Positions 34,612-46,500 of a stretch of 64,000 nucleotides of DNA are shown one piece after another. The stretch covers positions 62,001-126,000 of the forward strand of contig DATMMX010000011.1 of NCBI GenBank assembly GCA_035569495.1. Reading direction: 5' to 3'. Origin of the DNA: DASRDZ01 sp035569495 (GTDB lineage Bacteria; Chloroflexota; Dormibacteria; Aeolococcales; Aeolococcaceae). Under the pieces are notes generated by a model. That model saw only the letters and a list, made by a program, of their open reading frames with translations, had not been told where the DNA came from and did not search any database. Position 1 is the stretch's first letter. Every line of letters begins with the position of its first letter. The position numbers were made by a program, and so were the translations under genes.

Positions 34612-35622
34612 CTACCCGTTGCCGGTCACCGGCCGCAGCTCGTCGGCCAGGGTGTCCAGCTGTGATCGCGTGCCCATGGCGACGACGAGATCATCGCTCT
34701 GCAGCGCCTGCTCGTCCGCCGGCCCCACGCTCAGCCCGCCGCCGGCGGACCGCACCGCCAGCAGGATCGCCCCCGAGCGCCGCAGCCCGCCCGCGGTGAG
34801 GCCCGAGGCGCCCGCCGGGACGACCAGCTCCTCGATGGCCATCGAGCCGCTCTCCCCGCCCATGACGATGTCGATGGTGTCGACCACGGCGGGTTGCAGC
34901 GCCAGCGCCGCCATGCGCCGCCCGCTCAGCGTGTACGGACTGACCACCCGGTCAGCTCCGGCGCGGCGCAGCTTGGGCATCGAGTCCGGATACGAGGAGC
35001 GGGCCACGATGAACAGCCCGGGGTTGATGGAGCGCGCGGTGAGCACGATGTAGACGTTGCGCTCGTCGGAGTCGACGGCGCTGACCAGGGCGCGGGCGTG
35101 GTCGATGCCCGCCTGGTGGAGCACCTCGTCACTGGCGGCGTCGCCGTAGACGTGGGGGTGCCGGTCGCGCTGCACCTCCTCGAAGGGCTGCGGCGTCATC
35201 TCCACGACGACGTACTGATGGCCGCCCTCGACCAGCTCGGCGACCACCTGCTTGCCGGTGCGCCCGTAGCCGCAGACGATGACGTGGTCGCGCAGCCGCG
35301 CGAGCTGTCCCTGCATGCGCCGAAACCTCCGGAACTCCTGCCAGCGTCCGCTGCCCAGCACCTCGACGATGACGCCGAAGGTGTAGAGGAACCCGATGAC
35401 GCCGAAGACGATCAGGCTGATGGTGAACCCCTGGCCCCTCGCGTCGAGCGGGTGCACCTCCTCGTAGCCCACGGTGGTGATGGTGATGACCGTCATGAAC
35501 AGCGCTTCGAGCACCGTCCAGCCTTCCAGCAGGGGGTAGCCGACGGTCCCGTAGACCAGCACCAGGGCGAGCACCGCGAGCGGCCGCCACAGCCGCCGGA
35601 GCGGGTGTCGCCGCGTCGCCAC
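34612..35622 (-). CDS. MthK-type potassium channel with TrkA N and C domains
   Basis: A 336-residue channel. Two membrane helices (about 14-30 and 68-90) flank a pore loop with the selectivity filter TVGYE (50-54). The cytoplasmic RCK (TrkA_N) domain starts at VIVCGYGRTGKQVV with its dinucleotide-type GxGxxG, and a TrkA_C domain covers about 250-330. Homologues open in response to Ca2+ or nucleotides. It lies 8 bp downstream of a small gene on the same strand and is probably co-transcribed from the leaderless promoter before that gene. Confidence 0.92.
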   Translation of the reverse strand: MATRRHPLRRLWRPLAVLALVLVYGTVGYPLLEGWTVLEALFMTVITITTVGYEEVHPLDARGQGFTISLIVFGVIGFLYTFGVIVEVLGSGRWQEFRRFRRMQGQLARLRDHVIVCGYGRTGKQVVAELVEGGHQYVVVEMTPQPFEEVQRDRHPHVYGDAASDEVLHQAGIDHARALVSAVDSDERNVYIVLTARSINPGLFIVARSSYPDSMPKLRRAGADRVVSPYTLSGRRMAALALQPAVVDTIDIVMGGESGSMAIEELVVPAGASGLTAGGLRRSGAILLAVRSAGGGLSVGPADEQALQSDDLVVAMGTRSQLDTLADELRPVTGNG

Positions 35623-35630
35623 GGCCGCGG

Positions 35631-35936
35631 TCAGCGCTCGGCCTCGGCCTCGCCGGAGCGGCGCTGGGCGATGCGGTCGCGCAGGCGCTCCTCCAGGTCG
35701 CCGCCGCCGCCGTCCTCGCGCTGCAGCCAGAACGGCTTGTCCGCCTCGCCGCGGCTGTGCGCCTGCTCCAGCATGGTGAAGTGATCGCGGAGCGCCGCCT
35801 CCACCGCTTCACCGAGGGGAAGTCCGGAGACGGCCAGCCGGTCGGCGATGTCCTGCGGCAGCACCACCGACGTGGCAGGAGGCTCGGGGGGCGCCGGCGG
35901 CTGCGACCTGCCCAGGAGACGGGCGAGCCAGGACAT
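35631..35936 (-). CDS. Small hypothetical protein upstream of the potassium channel
   Basis: A 101-residue cytoplasmic protein without a recognised family. A Pro-rich N-terminus precedes LPQDIADRLAVSGLPLGEAVEAALRDHF, which resembles a short ribbon-helix-like or antitoxin-like segment, and a charged C-terminus (LEERLRDRIAQRR). No toxin gene is beside it. A TACACT box 6 nt before the ATG gives it a leaderless start and probably drives the channel gene too. Confidence 0.6.
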   Translation of the reverse strand: MSWLARLLGRSQPPAPPEPPATSVVLPQDIADRLAVSGLPLGEAVEAALRDHFTMLEQAHSRGEADKPFWLQREDGGGGDLEERLRDRIAQRRSGEAEAER

Positions 35937-35942
35937 GCGCTG

Positions 35943-35948
35943 AGTGTA
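35943..35948 (-). promoter_or_regulatory. -10 element for the small gene and potassium channel
   Basis: TACACT on the minus strand, exactly 6 nt before the ATG at 35936. This is the spacing expected for transcription starting at the A of the start codon. Confidence 0.55.
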
Positions 35949-36167
35949 GCGGCGGCCTGCGCCGGCTGCACACGCGTTCGACGCATTGCCACGCGCGGCC
36001 GCCGCGTTTGTGCGCCGCGCCAGAACTTTGGCGGCGGCGGCCCCGGGCGTGAAGTATTCCGGGGCGCTTCCTCGTCATGACATGTACAGGGAAGGGAGAT
36101 GCCACACACCGTGTCCGTGCCGTCGAACTGCAGCTCTTCGCTCGCCGTCCCGGGGACCTGATCGCCC

Positions 36168-38060
36168 ATGACGCTGGAGTTCGCTGACCCGATTCTCGGC
36201 GGCGGAGCCTCGCTCCGCCAGCGCGATCGGTACTACAGCGCTCACTACCTGGCCATCCTGCGCTACTGCGTCCGCCAGCTCGCCGATCACAACGACGCCG
36301 AGGACGCCACCCAGGAGACCTTCCGGCGGGCCATCCAGCAGGGCATCGGCGAGGTCGACGACCCACTTCCCTGGCTGCTCACCGTGGCCCGCAACGTCTG
36401 CGTCGACGAGCTGCGCCGCCGCCGCAGCGGGCGCACCGCGCTGGAGCGCACCGCCGCCGCCCAGGGCAGCGCGCCAGAGGCTGACGGTGAGAGCTGCGGC
36501 AACCCCGAGCCCGTCGTCGTCGGGCGCATGTTCGTCGACGAGCTGCTGGGGCGGCTGACCCCGGCGGAGCGCCGCGTCGTCGCCGGCAAGGTGATCGCCG
36601 GGCAGTCGGGGGGCGAGCTGGCGGCGTCGATGGGCGTGACCGCGAGCACCACCCGCGTCCTGCTGGCCCGCGCCCGCGAGAAGATGCGCCGCTACATCGA
36701 GGATGCGCATGGCGTGGCGGGCGGCGTGTGCGTGGGCGGCTGGCAGGCAATGCACGGCGCCCGGCGGCGGCTGATGGGCTGGTCGGCGGCGCTGCAGCCG
36801 CGGGCCGAGCTGCTGCTGCCCGCGCTGGTGGTGACGGCGATGGTCGCCCCCGGCGCGGGCGCGGCCGCGGCGCTGCCGACCACCGGCACCGCGGGGCTGA
36901 GCCGCGACCTGCTGACCGCGCGCAACCTCGACCCGTCGGACCTCGTCGCGGGGCGGAGCTCGTCGCTGGCAAGCGGCGCCATCACCGCGGCGGCGTTGGG
37001 TGACTCCACGGCGCGCGCGTCGCAGCAGAGCGTGCCCGCCCCGGCCCACGCCGGCTCGCCGATCGACCCGCTGCTGCCCCCGCCCAACCCGGACGAGGTC
37101 TGGACCACCGACTTCGCGCCGTCGCCCAACTACCAGAACGACCACACCGTCTACATGGTCGGCGACGGCAACTGCTACGTCACCTGCGGCCAGCTCTTCC
37201 GCAGCAGCGACGGCGGCGCCACCTGGACCTACGTCACCACCAACGGGCTGGCGTCGGACCGGCTGCTGATTCCGCCGTCCAGCTACGGCTCGGGGCGCTT
37301 CTACGGCACCGGGGGCAGCCTGCTCCAGGTGACCACCGACTGGGGGTCCAACTTCAAGGCCGATGGCCCCGCCCCCGCCTTTGCGGCCGTCGCGCCCGGC
37401 TGGCTGGGTGCCCAGGTGGTCACCGCCGATGCCACGCTGAGCTTTGTCGACGGATCGCCGGTGCCCCGCGTGGTCGCCGCCTTCGGCCCTGGGCTGACCG
37501 CAGCCGGGTCGCCGGTGCTGCTCCCCTCGCCATCCGGATGGTCGGCGCTGCAGGTGCTGCAGAACCCGGTCACCACGGACCCGGACACGTTGCTGAGCTG
37601 CTCGGCGACCGGCTGCGTGGCCCGGGGGCAGGTGCCCTTCACCGGGCCCGTGCAGCTGCTCGCCTCGCCGTCGTTCGCCACCGACCACACCCTGGTCGCC
37701 CTCGGCCCGGGGGCGGCGATCTCGCACGACGGCGGCGCCACCTTCACGGTGGTGTCGACGACGTCGCTCTCCGACGCGGTCCTCGTCCCCCTGCCGGGTG
37801 GCGGCGTGCGCCTGGTGGCCGTCCAGGCCACCTACGACCCCAGGAGCGACTACGTGCTTGCGTACAGCGACAACTGGGGCACCACCTGGACGAGGGCGGG
37901 GCTCGCGCGGGGACTGCAGGGCGGCCTGTACGTCCACACGCCGCGGATGCTCGCGCCGGGACGCCTGATCGCCTCGGCGGCCGACCCGCGCCACCCGGGC
38001 ATGCACGTCTTCGTCTGCTCAGCCGACGGCGCGACCTGGTCGGGCTGCGCTTCTTCGTAA
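36168..38060 (+). CDS. ECF sigma factor fused to a membrane helix and an exported Asp-box repeat domain
   Basis: A 630-residue fusion. Residues 20-88 are sigma region 2 (NDAEDATQETFRRAI, DELRRRR) and 122-175 are region 4 (LTPAERRVVAGKVIAGQSGG, then MGVTASTTRVLLARAREKMR). A hydrophobic stretch at 213-236 is the only membrane helix. Beyond it is an Ala/Ser linker and, from about 305, a repeat domain with five Asp-box motifs: SSDGGATW (346), TTDWGSNF (389), SHDGGATF (519), YSDNWGTTW (567) and SADGATW (618). Two SPxFxxDHT repeats (319, 500) are also present, as in BNR beta-propellers. With the N-terminus inside, the propeller would face outward, giving a one-protein sensor and sigma factor that may be released by proteolysis. 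The frame is continuous, with no sign of an assembly error at the junction. The start is the ATG directly before the sigma domain. Confidence 0.88.
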   Translation: MTLEFADPILGGGASLRQRDRYYSAHYLAILRYCVRQLADHNDAEDATQETFRRAIQQGIGEVDDPLPWLLTVARNVCVDELRRRRSGRTALERTAAAQGSAPEADGESCGNPEPVVVGRMFVDELLGRLTPAERRVVAGKVIAGQSGGELAASMGVTASTTRVLLARAREKMRRYIEDAHGVAGGVCVGGWQAMHGARRRLMGWSAALQPRAELLLPALVVTAMVAPGAGAAAALPTTGTAGLSRDLLTARNLDPSDLVAGRSSSLASGAITAAALGDSTARASQQSVPAPAHAGSPIDPLLPPPNPDEVWTTDFAPSPNYQNDHTVYMVGDGNCYVTCGQLFRSSDGGATWTYVTTNGLASDRLLIPPSSYGSGRFYGTGGSLLQVTTDWGSNFKADGPAPAFAAVAPGWLGAQVVTADATLSFVDGSPVPRVVAAFGPGLTAAGSPVLLPSPSGWSALQVLQNPVTTDPDTLLSCSATGCVARGQVPFTGPVQLLASPSFATDHTLVALGPGAAISHDGGATFTVVSTTSLSDAVLVPLPGGGVRLVAVQATYDPRSDYVLAYSDNWGTTWTRAGLARGLQGGLYVHTPRMLAPGRLIASAADPRHPGMHVFVCSADGATWSGCASS

Positions 38061-38122
38061 GCGCTTTCCACCCCCTCATACGTATTCATGGGTGAGGGCG
38101 ACAGCATGATCGGGGAGTGGCG

Positions 38123-38647
38123 ATGAGGGCGGCCTGTGCGGCGCTGCTGGCCACGGCCTGCGCGGCCGTGCCCGTGACGGCGCACGCCGACCTCACCATC
38201 ATCAATGGACTGACCGGTTCGTCCGTCTGTCAGTTCAGCTCGGCCAGCGTCACCCTGGGCTCCCCCGTGCAGGCCGCCCCCAACACCGGCGTGGCGGTCA
38301 GCGGCACCACGCTCGACATCTCCGGCGCCGGGACGTGCACCGGCCTGAACGGCCCGGTCGCGTTCTCCCTGATCGGTCACGGGCAGACCATCGGCTCGCC
38401 CATCTGCGCCTCGATCACCGCCATCGGCGCGGGGACGGTGACCCTGGGCAGCTCCTACCCGATCGCCTTCGCGCTCGCCGGGCCCGCCGCCGCAGAGCTG
38501 ATCGGCATGCTGCCGAGCTCGCCGTTGCAGGGCGGCGGCGCCGCGGCGGCGCTGCTGAGCATCACCCCGGCGTCGCTGCAGGCATGCCTGCAGCCGGGCG
38601 GCACCACGTCGATCCAGTACACCGGCGCGGTGGTCATCGTCACCTGA
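38123..38647 (+). CDS. Small secreted protein, function unknown
   Basis: A 174-residue exported protein. The signal peptide (about 1-22, ending VTAHA) is followed by a beta-rich, Gly/Ser-rich mature part with two Cys pairs (SSVCQF/GTCTG and PICAS/LQACL). GGGGAG lies 6 nt before this ATG; a GTG two codons upstream is an alternative. It follows the sigma fusion by 62 bp on the same strand and could be its neighbour target, which is unproven. No family is recognised. Confidence 0.62.
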   Translation: MRAACAALLATACAAVPVTAHADLTIINGLTGSSVCQFSSASVTLGSPVQAAPNTGVAVSGTTLDISGAGTCTGLNGPVAFSLIGHGQTIGSPICASITAIGAGTVTLGSSYPIAFALAGPAAAELIGMLPSSPLQGGGAAAALLSITPASLQACLQPGGTTSIQYTGAVVIVT

Positions 38648-38660
38648 CCGCCGTGACAGA

Positions 38661-39325
38661 TCAGGCGGCGTACTTCTCCTGCACCAGTGTCTCGGCCAGG
38701 ATCGCGCCCGTGGCGTCCTTGAGGTCGGCGAGCATGTCGATCTCGCGCACGTCCTTGGGGACGGCGAAGGTGAGCACGGCGCCGTAGCGGTGGCCGCCGG
38801 CGGGCGCGGCGTAGCTCTGCGTGGCCAGCACGCGGCCGTCCTTGGCCCGGGCCTGGACGACCACCGTCTGCGGCTGGGTGCCGAGCAGGAAGTACTCGCC
38901 CGAGTAGGCCACCGTGCAGCTGTCGCCGGGCTCGAAGGTGCCGGCGCAGTTGCTCTGGTTCCAGTTGCCGGTGCCGGTGATGCCGCTGTGGGTCGGCATC
39001 GGCGCCAGCGTGCGTGCGGGTGTGGGCGAACCATGCGTACCTGCGGACGGAACGGCCGTGGCCGCGCCGTTGTTGCCGGCCGCCGGGCCGCCGTTCGAGG
39101 ACCCCGACACGCCGCCGCCGCCGCCGCCGCCCGAGCCGCCTCCCGACGCCGCGGACCCGGGCGCGCCGTGCGACCCCGCGTCGCTCGACGCCCCCAGGCC
39201 GCCGACGTGGTGCGAGCTCAGCCCATACGCCGCGCCGGCCAGCAGCAGCACGCCCGCGACGGCCCCGGCCCGGCCGCGGGGAATGCTGCGTCGCCGTCCT
39301 GGCGTCTGCTCGTCGGCCACGGCGC

Positions 39326-39329
<4 letters not shown>
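38661..39329 (-). CDS. Membrane-anchored exported protein at the end of the ftsH operon
   Basis: A 222-residue protein with a basic N-terminus, one helix at about 21-37 (AGAVAGVLLLAGAAYGL) and a Gly/Ser-rich linker (about 42-100). A beta-rich exported domain follows, with one likely disulfide (QSNCAGTF to DSCTVAY). Its ATG overlaps the ftsH stop (ATGA), so it is coupled to ftsH. It may be a cofactor or substrate of that protease; nothing in the sequence decides. Confidence 0.66.
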
Positions 39330-41368
<2,039 letters not shown>

Positions 41369-41388
41369 GGCTGGTCTCCTCCCTTCCT

Positions 41389-43536
41389 CTAGCAGGACAG
41401 CGCGGTGGTGCCGGTCTGGGACAGGCTGACGATGGAGCCGGGCAGCTTGGCGAAACCGGCGTCCGGTAGCTGGACCTGCGCGTACTGGCTCAGCGCCGCG
41501 TCGAGAAACGCGACCAGGGCCTGGTAGCTGGTGAGCACGTGCGGGTCGGTGCAGGTCGTCGCGGCGACGACGAAGTCGAAACTGCAGATGGGGTAGCTGC
41601 TCGGCAGCGCGGTGTCGGTGAGCGACGCGTTGCTCCAGTCACTGCTGGTCTGCGCCGGCACCACCGGGTTGGCCGCGGTGTCCGTCCCCGCGGCGGCGGT
41701 GCAGCCGTCGAGCACCGCGGCCGGCGAGGCGCCTGACCAGAACCCGGTCGGGCCGTCGACGGCGGCCACGGGCAGGCCGACGGGAACGATGTCACGGTAG
41801 AAGCCGTAGCCGATCATGCCAGGTTTGCCCGAAACACACAGGGCCATGGGACGCGAGCCGTTCGAGGTGCACGCCACCGGCGCCCCGCCCGGCCAGGAGT
41901 CGGCCAGCTCCGGCTGCCGGTACGGCGCCCAGGCGGGCACCCGCTTGCTCATGTAGTCCTTGACGATCGACGACGTGGTGCCGATGTCGTGGGCCACCAG
42001 AATCGGCAGGTTGCAGCTGGCCAGGCCGAGGTTGTCCGCGGTGATCAGCTTGTCGTTCCAGCGCGTGACCTGGCCGAGCATGATGGCGCTGAGCACCTGG
42101 CTGCGCAGGTTGAGGCTGCCGACGTTGCAGCCCTGGGCGTTGAGGTTGTAGGTCACCACTACGGGCTCCAGCGACACCGGGATCTGCGAGATGGTGCCGG
42201 TGGCGGGCTTGTACTTGGCCTGCTCGGTGGAGCTGAGCGAACGGTCGGTACCGACGAAGGCGAAGGGGCTGTCGCCGCTGCCGAACATGGTGCGCAGGCC
42301 CAGCTCGTCGGTGACGCCGTAGAAGCTCATCAGGTTGCTGAGCAGGTTGCACTCGACGCTGGCGGCGGGCATCAGCCGCTGGCTGAACAGGTCGAAGAAC
42401 TCGCGGCTGCCCAGCCCGCGCGTGGTGGCCAGCGCCTTGGCGCTGTGGGTGTTGCAGCCGACGTCGAAGGTGGGCGGCGCGGCCGGACCACTGGGAGCGA
42501 CGGTCGGCACCGCGGTCGACGTCGGCGCCGGGACCGAGGCGCCCTTGGGCCCCGCGGTGAGGCTGACCGCGCTCGGCTCCGTCTCGCCCTGCGCTCCCAG
42601 GGCGCCGGTGATGATCGCGTAGTCGGGATTGGGGTTCTTGCTGGTGATGGTCACCGTGCCCGTCGCCGTCCCACTGCTGTCGGTGCACAGCGTGCCCGGG
42701 CCCGGGCTGCATCCTGGCGTGGGCAGCGCTGCCGCGGCGCCCTTGACCGTGACCGTGCCTCCGTTGTCGTCCCTGGTGAAGGCGGCGGTGTCGTAGACCT
42801 GCCCGTTGAAGAAATACGTGCTGCCAGGACGGCCCGTGACGCTGATCCCGTACGCGGTGTCGTAGAGACCGATGTGCGAACCGCCGAGACCGGCGTCGGT
42901 GACGTCGGCGCCGCTGTCGGTGATGCTCACCTGCTCGGTTGTGGCGGTCGCGGCGAGCACCGAGTAGCCTGCCGCCACCGTGCCGCCCGGCTCGGTGTAG
43001 GCGATCGAGTAGCCACCGCCCGAGGCCAGCGGGAAGCCGACCACGTTGGAGGTGAAGCAGTACACCAGCACCGTGCCCGCCACCACCGGCGCCGACAGGG
43101 TGAGCTGGGCGTCGACGGTCTGGGTGTAGGGATTGGGCACCGCGCTGAACATGCCCTGGCTGCCGGTGCCCAGGCACATGTTGCCAGGAATGACAGAAAC
43201 AGGCAGCTGGGCCACCTTGATCTCACCGGCGACCTCACCCGAGTAGATGCTGCCGAAGCTGACCGAATGGGTGCGGTCGCCGGGCTTGCCGTTGGAGAGG
43301 AAGGAGAAGCGCACCGACTGCCCGGGCTGGATGCCGCCCGAGGTGACCTCGAAGGCCCACGACGCCGGCGCCGAGCCCTGGTACGGCGCGCTGGTGAAGT
43401 CGGGCAGCGACGCACCCGTCGGCGCGGCGGCTCCGGCGTGCAGCGTGGTGCCGACCAGCCCGCCCAGCAGGGCCAGGAGGACGACTGCGACGACCCGCCT
43501 GCGGGTCAGGCCAATGCGACGTGTCATGACCGGCAT
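41389..43536 (-). CDS. PstS-like substrate-binding protein with N-terminal Ig-like domains
   Basis: A 715-residue exported protein. After a signal segment (about 12-36, VVAVVLLALLGGLVGTTLHAG) come about 320 residues of beta-sandwich sequence rich in Gly/Thr. The C-terminal 350 residues resemble PstS-type periplasmic binding proteins: FAFVGTDRSLS, GQVTRWND, LVAHDIGTTSSIVKDYMS and GMIGYGFYRDIV. The usual phosphate ligands of the SDGSGTT loop are changed (AHDIGTTS), so the ligand may not be phosphate. No pstCAB genes are present. Its ATG shares one base with the stop of the giant surface gene, so the two are coupled. Confidence 0.76.
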   Translation of the reverse strand: MPVMTRRIGLTRRRVVAVVLLALLGGLVGTTLHAGAAAPTGASLPDFTSAPYQGSAPASWAFEVTSGGIQPGQSVRFSFLSNGKPGDRTHSVSFGSIYSGEVAGEIKVAQLPVSVIPGNMCLGTGSQGMFSAVPNPYTQTVDAQLTLSAPVVAGTVLVYCFTSNVVGFPLASGGGYSIAYTEPGGTVAAGYSVLAATATTEQVSITDSGADVTDAGLGGSHIGLYDTAYGISVTGRPGSTYFFNGQVYDTAAFTRDDNGGTVTVKGAAAALPTPGCSPGPGTLCTDSSGTATGTVTITSKNPNPDYAIITGALGAQGETEPSAVSLTAGPKGASVPAPTSTAVPTVAPSGPAAPPTFDVGCNTHSAKALATTRGLGSREFFDLFSQRLMPAASVECNLLSNLMSFYGVTDELGLRTMFGSGDSPFAFVGTDRSLSSTEQAKYKPATGTISQIPVSLEPVVVTYNLNAQGCNVGSLNLRSQVLSAIMLGQVTRWNDKLITADNLGLASCNLPILVAHDIGTTSSIVKDYMSKRVPAWAPYRQPELADSWPGGAPVACTSNGSRPMALCVSGKPGMIGYGFYRDIVPVGLPVAAVDGPTGFWSGASPAAVLDGCTAAAGTDTAANPVVPAQTSSDWSNASLTDTALPSSYPICSFDFVVAATTCTDPHVLTSYQALVAFLDAALSQYAQVQLPDAGFAKLPGSIVSLSQTGTTALSC

Positions 43537-46500
43537 CACTCCCAACGCCTGAGGTCGATCGCAGCCTGCGGTCGCCGCCGCGACGAGGCCCACGCCGACA
43601 TGGCGACGAACATCAGCAGCATCGCTGCACCCACGGCGGCCACCGGCCGCGCGTCGAACCCGCTCTCCGGAATGGACGCGTCGTAGGCCACCGCCTGGTG
43701 CTGGCCGCCCTCGCCGCCCTTCTCGCGCGAGTGCTCCAGCGCCTTCTCGCGCTCCTCCTCCTTCTTGGCGGCGGTGCCCGCGGCGGGCAGGGGTGGCGCG
43801 GCCGCCAGCACCGGCACCGGCGGCGGCAGCACCGCCGGCACCAGGTTGTTGTTGAAGGGATGGAAGGGAACCGGGTGGTGGATGCGCACCGGCGTGGGCG
43901 GCGCGGGCAGCGACTGCGGCTGCACCACCGGGGCCGGCTGAACCAGGTGGGTCCCGAGGGCGTTGCTCCCCTGGCCCCCGTTCTTCGGCGCGGGCACGAA
44001 GCCGTTGCACGCACTGCCGCTGCCCGCCGTCACGGAGATCTGCTCGCGGGCCTTGTGGATGCCGACCACCGAGTCGATCCACACCGTGCCCGGCTGGAAG
44101 GTGCAGAGGAAGCCGTCCTGGTCGTCGGCGACCAGGTTGCCCTTGGCGTCGGTGCAGCCGAAGGCCGGGTTGTTGATGCTCGGGCACGGCTGCACGAAGT
44201 CGGCGACCTTGGGGTCCTCGCTCCAGAAGCTGTGGTACGGCTGCATCGCGCCGGGGACCGTGCAGGCGGAGCCGTCCGTCCCCGCCAGGCAGGGGATCGA
44301 GCCGTACTCCGGGTCGGGCACCACCAGGTTCTGGGCGTTCGACTGGGTGGGGTCGGGGTTGCCGCCGTTGAGGTTGCCGAAGCCCGCGTCGGGGAGGCGG
44401 CCGAAGGCGCGCACCGTGGCCGGCGCCCCGGCGGGGATGCCCGACTGCAGCGAGCCGGCGCGCGGGATGATGCTCAGGGCCACGCCCTCCAGCACCGGCA
44501 TGGCCCGCACCGTGACGCCGGCCTGTCCCGACGGCGCGGGATGGGCGGGGTCGACGGTGATCTGCAGCCAGCCGTGGTAGTCGCCGTGGAAGGCGAGGCG
44601 GTCACCGACCAGCGGCGAGCCCGCGCCACCGGAGACGTACAGCGGCACATTGGTGGTGGGCACCGTGCCGGCCAGGTTGGCGGCGATGCCGGAGGCGATC
44701 ACCGCCGCGGGCTGGTGCTGCAGGATGGTGGCGTCGAACGCGGGGCCGTCGACCAGCGTGGTGCTGTCGCGGCGCACGCCGCGCGGGTCGGCCGGCGGCT
44801 GGTTCATCACCACGATGGCGGGCAGGCCCTCGGCGCGCGCGCCGTCGATCTGCTGGCCGAGCCAGTCGAGCTGGGTCGAGGCGCCGGTCAGCGGCGGGTT
44901 CTCGCTGCTCTTCTCCAGCGTCCCCTCGCTGGTGTTGAGGACCACGAAGCGCGCCTGCGGCGGCAGCCCGTCGGGCGCGTAGTCGAAGGCGTAGTGGGTG
45001 CGCGCCCGCGTGGGGTCGACGGTGCCGTCGGCGGCGACCGTCTTCGCGGTGACCCCGGCGGCGGCCTGCCCGTTCCCCCACGGCGCCGGCTGGCCGGAGA
45101 AGACCTGGCCGTAGAAGCCGTTCGAGCCGGGCAGCGACTGGCTGGGCGCGCCGGGGAAGACCTGCCCGGTGTCCAGCCCGGTGACCAGGTCCTGCGGCCC
45201 CATCGCCGCGTAGACGGGCGTGCTCCAACCGCCGATGAAGCGCTGGAACTCGCCCAGCTCCTCGGGCAGCCCGGTGCGGCGCATGTCGCCCCCCACCACG
45301 GTGAGCGACGGCGCCACCTGGTTGATCTCCTGCTGCGCCGCGAGCAGGACGACGTCCGCCATCGGCCCGCTGCCCAGTGCCGCGCCGCAGACCCCGCCCG
45401 CGCAGGCGCTCTCGCCGAGGTAGGCGAAGGTGAAGCCGCTGGCCGGCTGGGCGGGGAGCTGGGTCCCGCTCGACGGCGGGCTGGGATCGCCACCGACGTC
45501 GAGGCGGTAGGTCGAGCTCGACGGCGTGCCGCGCTCGTAGCTGCGGTTGTCGTCGTCGGCGGTGAGCGCCGGGTAGCCCCCAACGGCCCAGCCCCGCAGC
45601 GTCCCGGGCACCACCGCCAGGCCGTAGACGGCGTCGCGCTGGGCCGCGGTGTCGGTCGAGGTCCACATGGTCAGGCCGTGGCCGAACTCGATGTCGTGCC
45701 AGCCGGAGCCGTCCTGCAGCATCGTCCAGCCCTGGGTGGTGCCGAGCTGGCCGCCGACGAACTTGCTCAGGCTGCGCGGGCTGACCGCGGCGAGCACGCT
45801 GTGCGACCCCGCCGAGCCGCTCAGCGCCAGCGCCGTGATGGTGCCGTCGACGGTGTGCTCGGTGCGCTGCAGGGAGCCGGGTGCGCCGGTCAGCAGCATG
45901 CCGTAGCTGCCGCCCAGGGCGACGGTGCCGTCGGGCAGGGACGCCGAGGCGTAGAACGTCGCCACCGGTTGGGTCGCCCCCGGGGGCGGGTTGCCGGGCT
46001 GCCTGGCCAGCCCCTCGGCGCCGCCGTCGTCCTGCCAGCCGCCGCCCCCGTGGACGAGGACGGTGCCGCCGTCGCCCGCCGCCAGCACCGAGCCGCCCGC
46101 GGCGACCGCGGTGTAGAGATTGGGCTGGGTAGGGGCGTGGGCGCGGTCGACGTGCCAGCGGCCGCCGCTGTACGAGTAGATGCCGCCGCCCTCCCCCACC
46201 GCCCAGCCGTGGGCGGCGTCGGTGAAGGCGACCCCGAAGAGGTTGGGCCGCTGGTCGAGCGGGCCGGTCAGCGGCACCTGCGTCGCCGACCAGGACGACC
46301 CGTCCCAGTGGGCCACGGTGCCGGCGTTGCCCACGGCCCAGGCCGCGTTGGTGGCCGGCCAGGCGATGGCGTGCAGCGTGGTCAGGTTGCCGGTGAGCTG
46401 CTGCTGCCACCCGTGTCCGGGGAGGAAGCGGCTGGTCGCGCCGTCGTCGCCCACCGCCAGGGCCTGCCCGCTGCCGCCGGGATCGATGGCCACCGCCTCC

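Noticed and set aside
36006..36030. TTTGTGCG upstream of the sigma fusion as a fourth nitrogen palindrome
   Set aside because: Only the left half-site matches; the right half is CCGCGCCAG, so symmetry is lost.
36020..36060. ECF-type autoregulatory promoter (GAACTT and CGT) before the sigma fusion
   Set aside because: The spacing between the two elements is about 19-21 nt, longer than the usual 16-17, and the elements are short enough to occur by chance.
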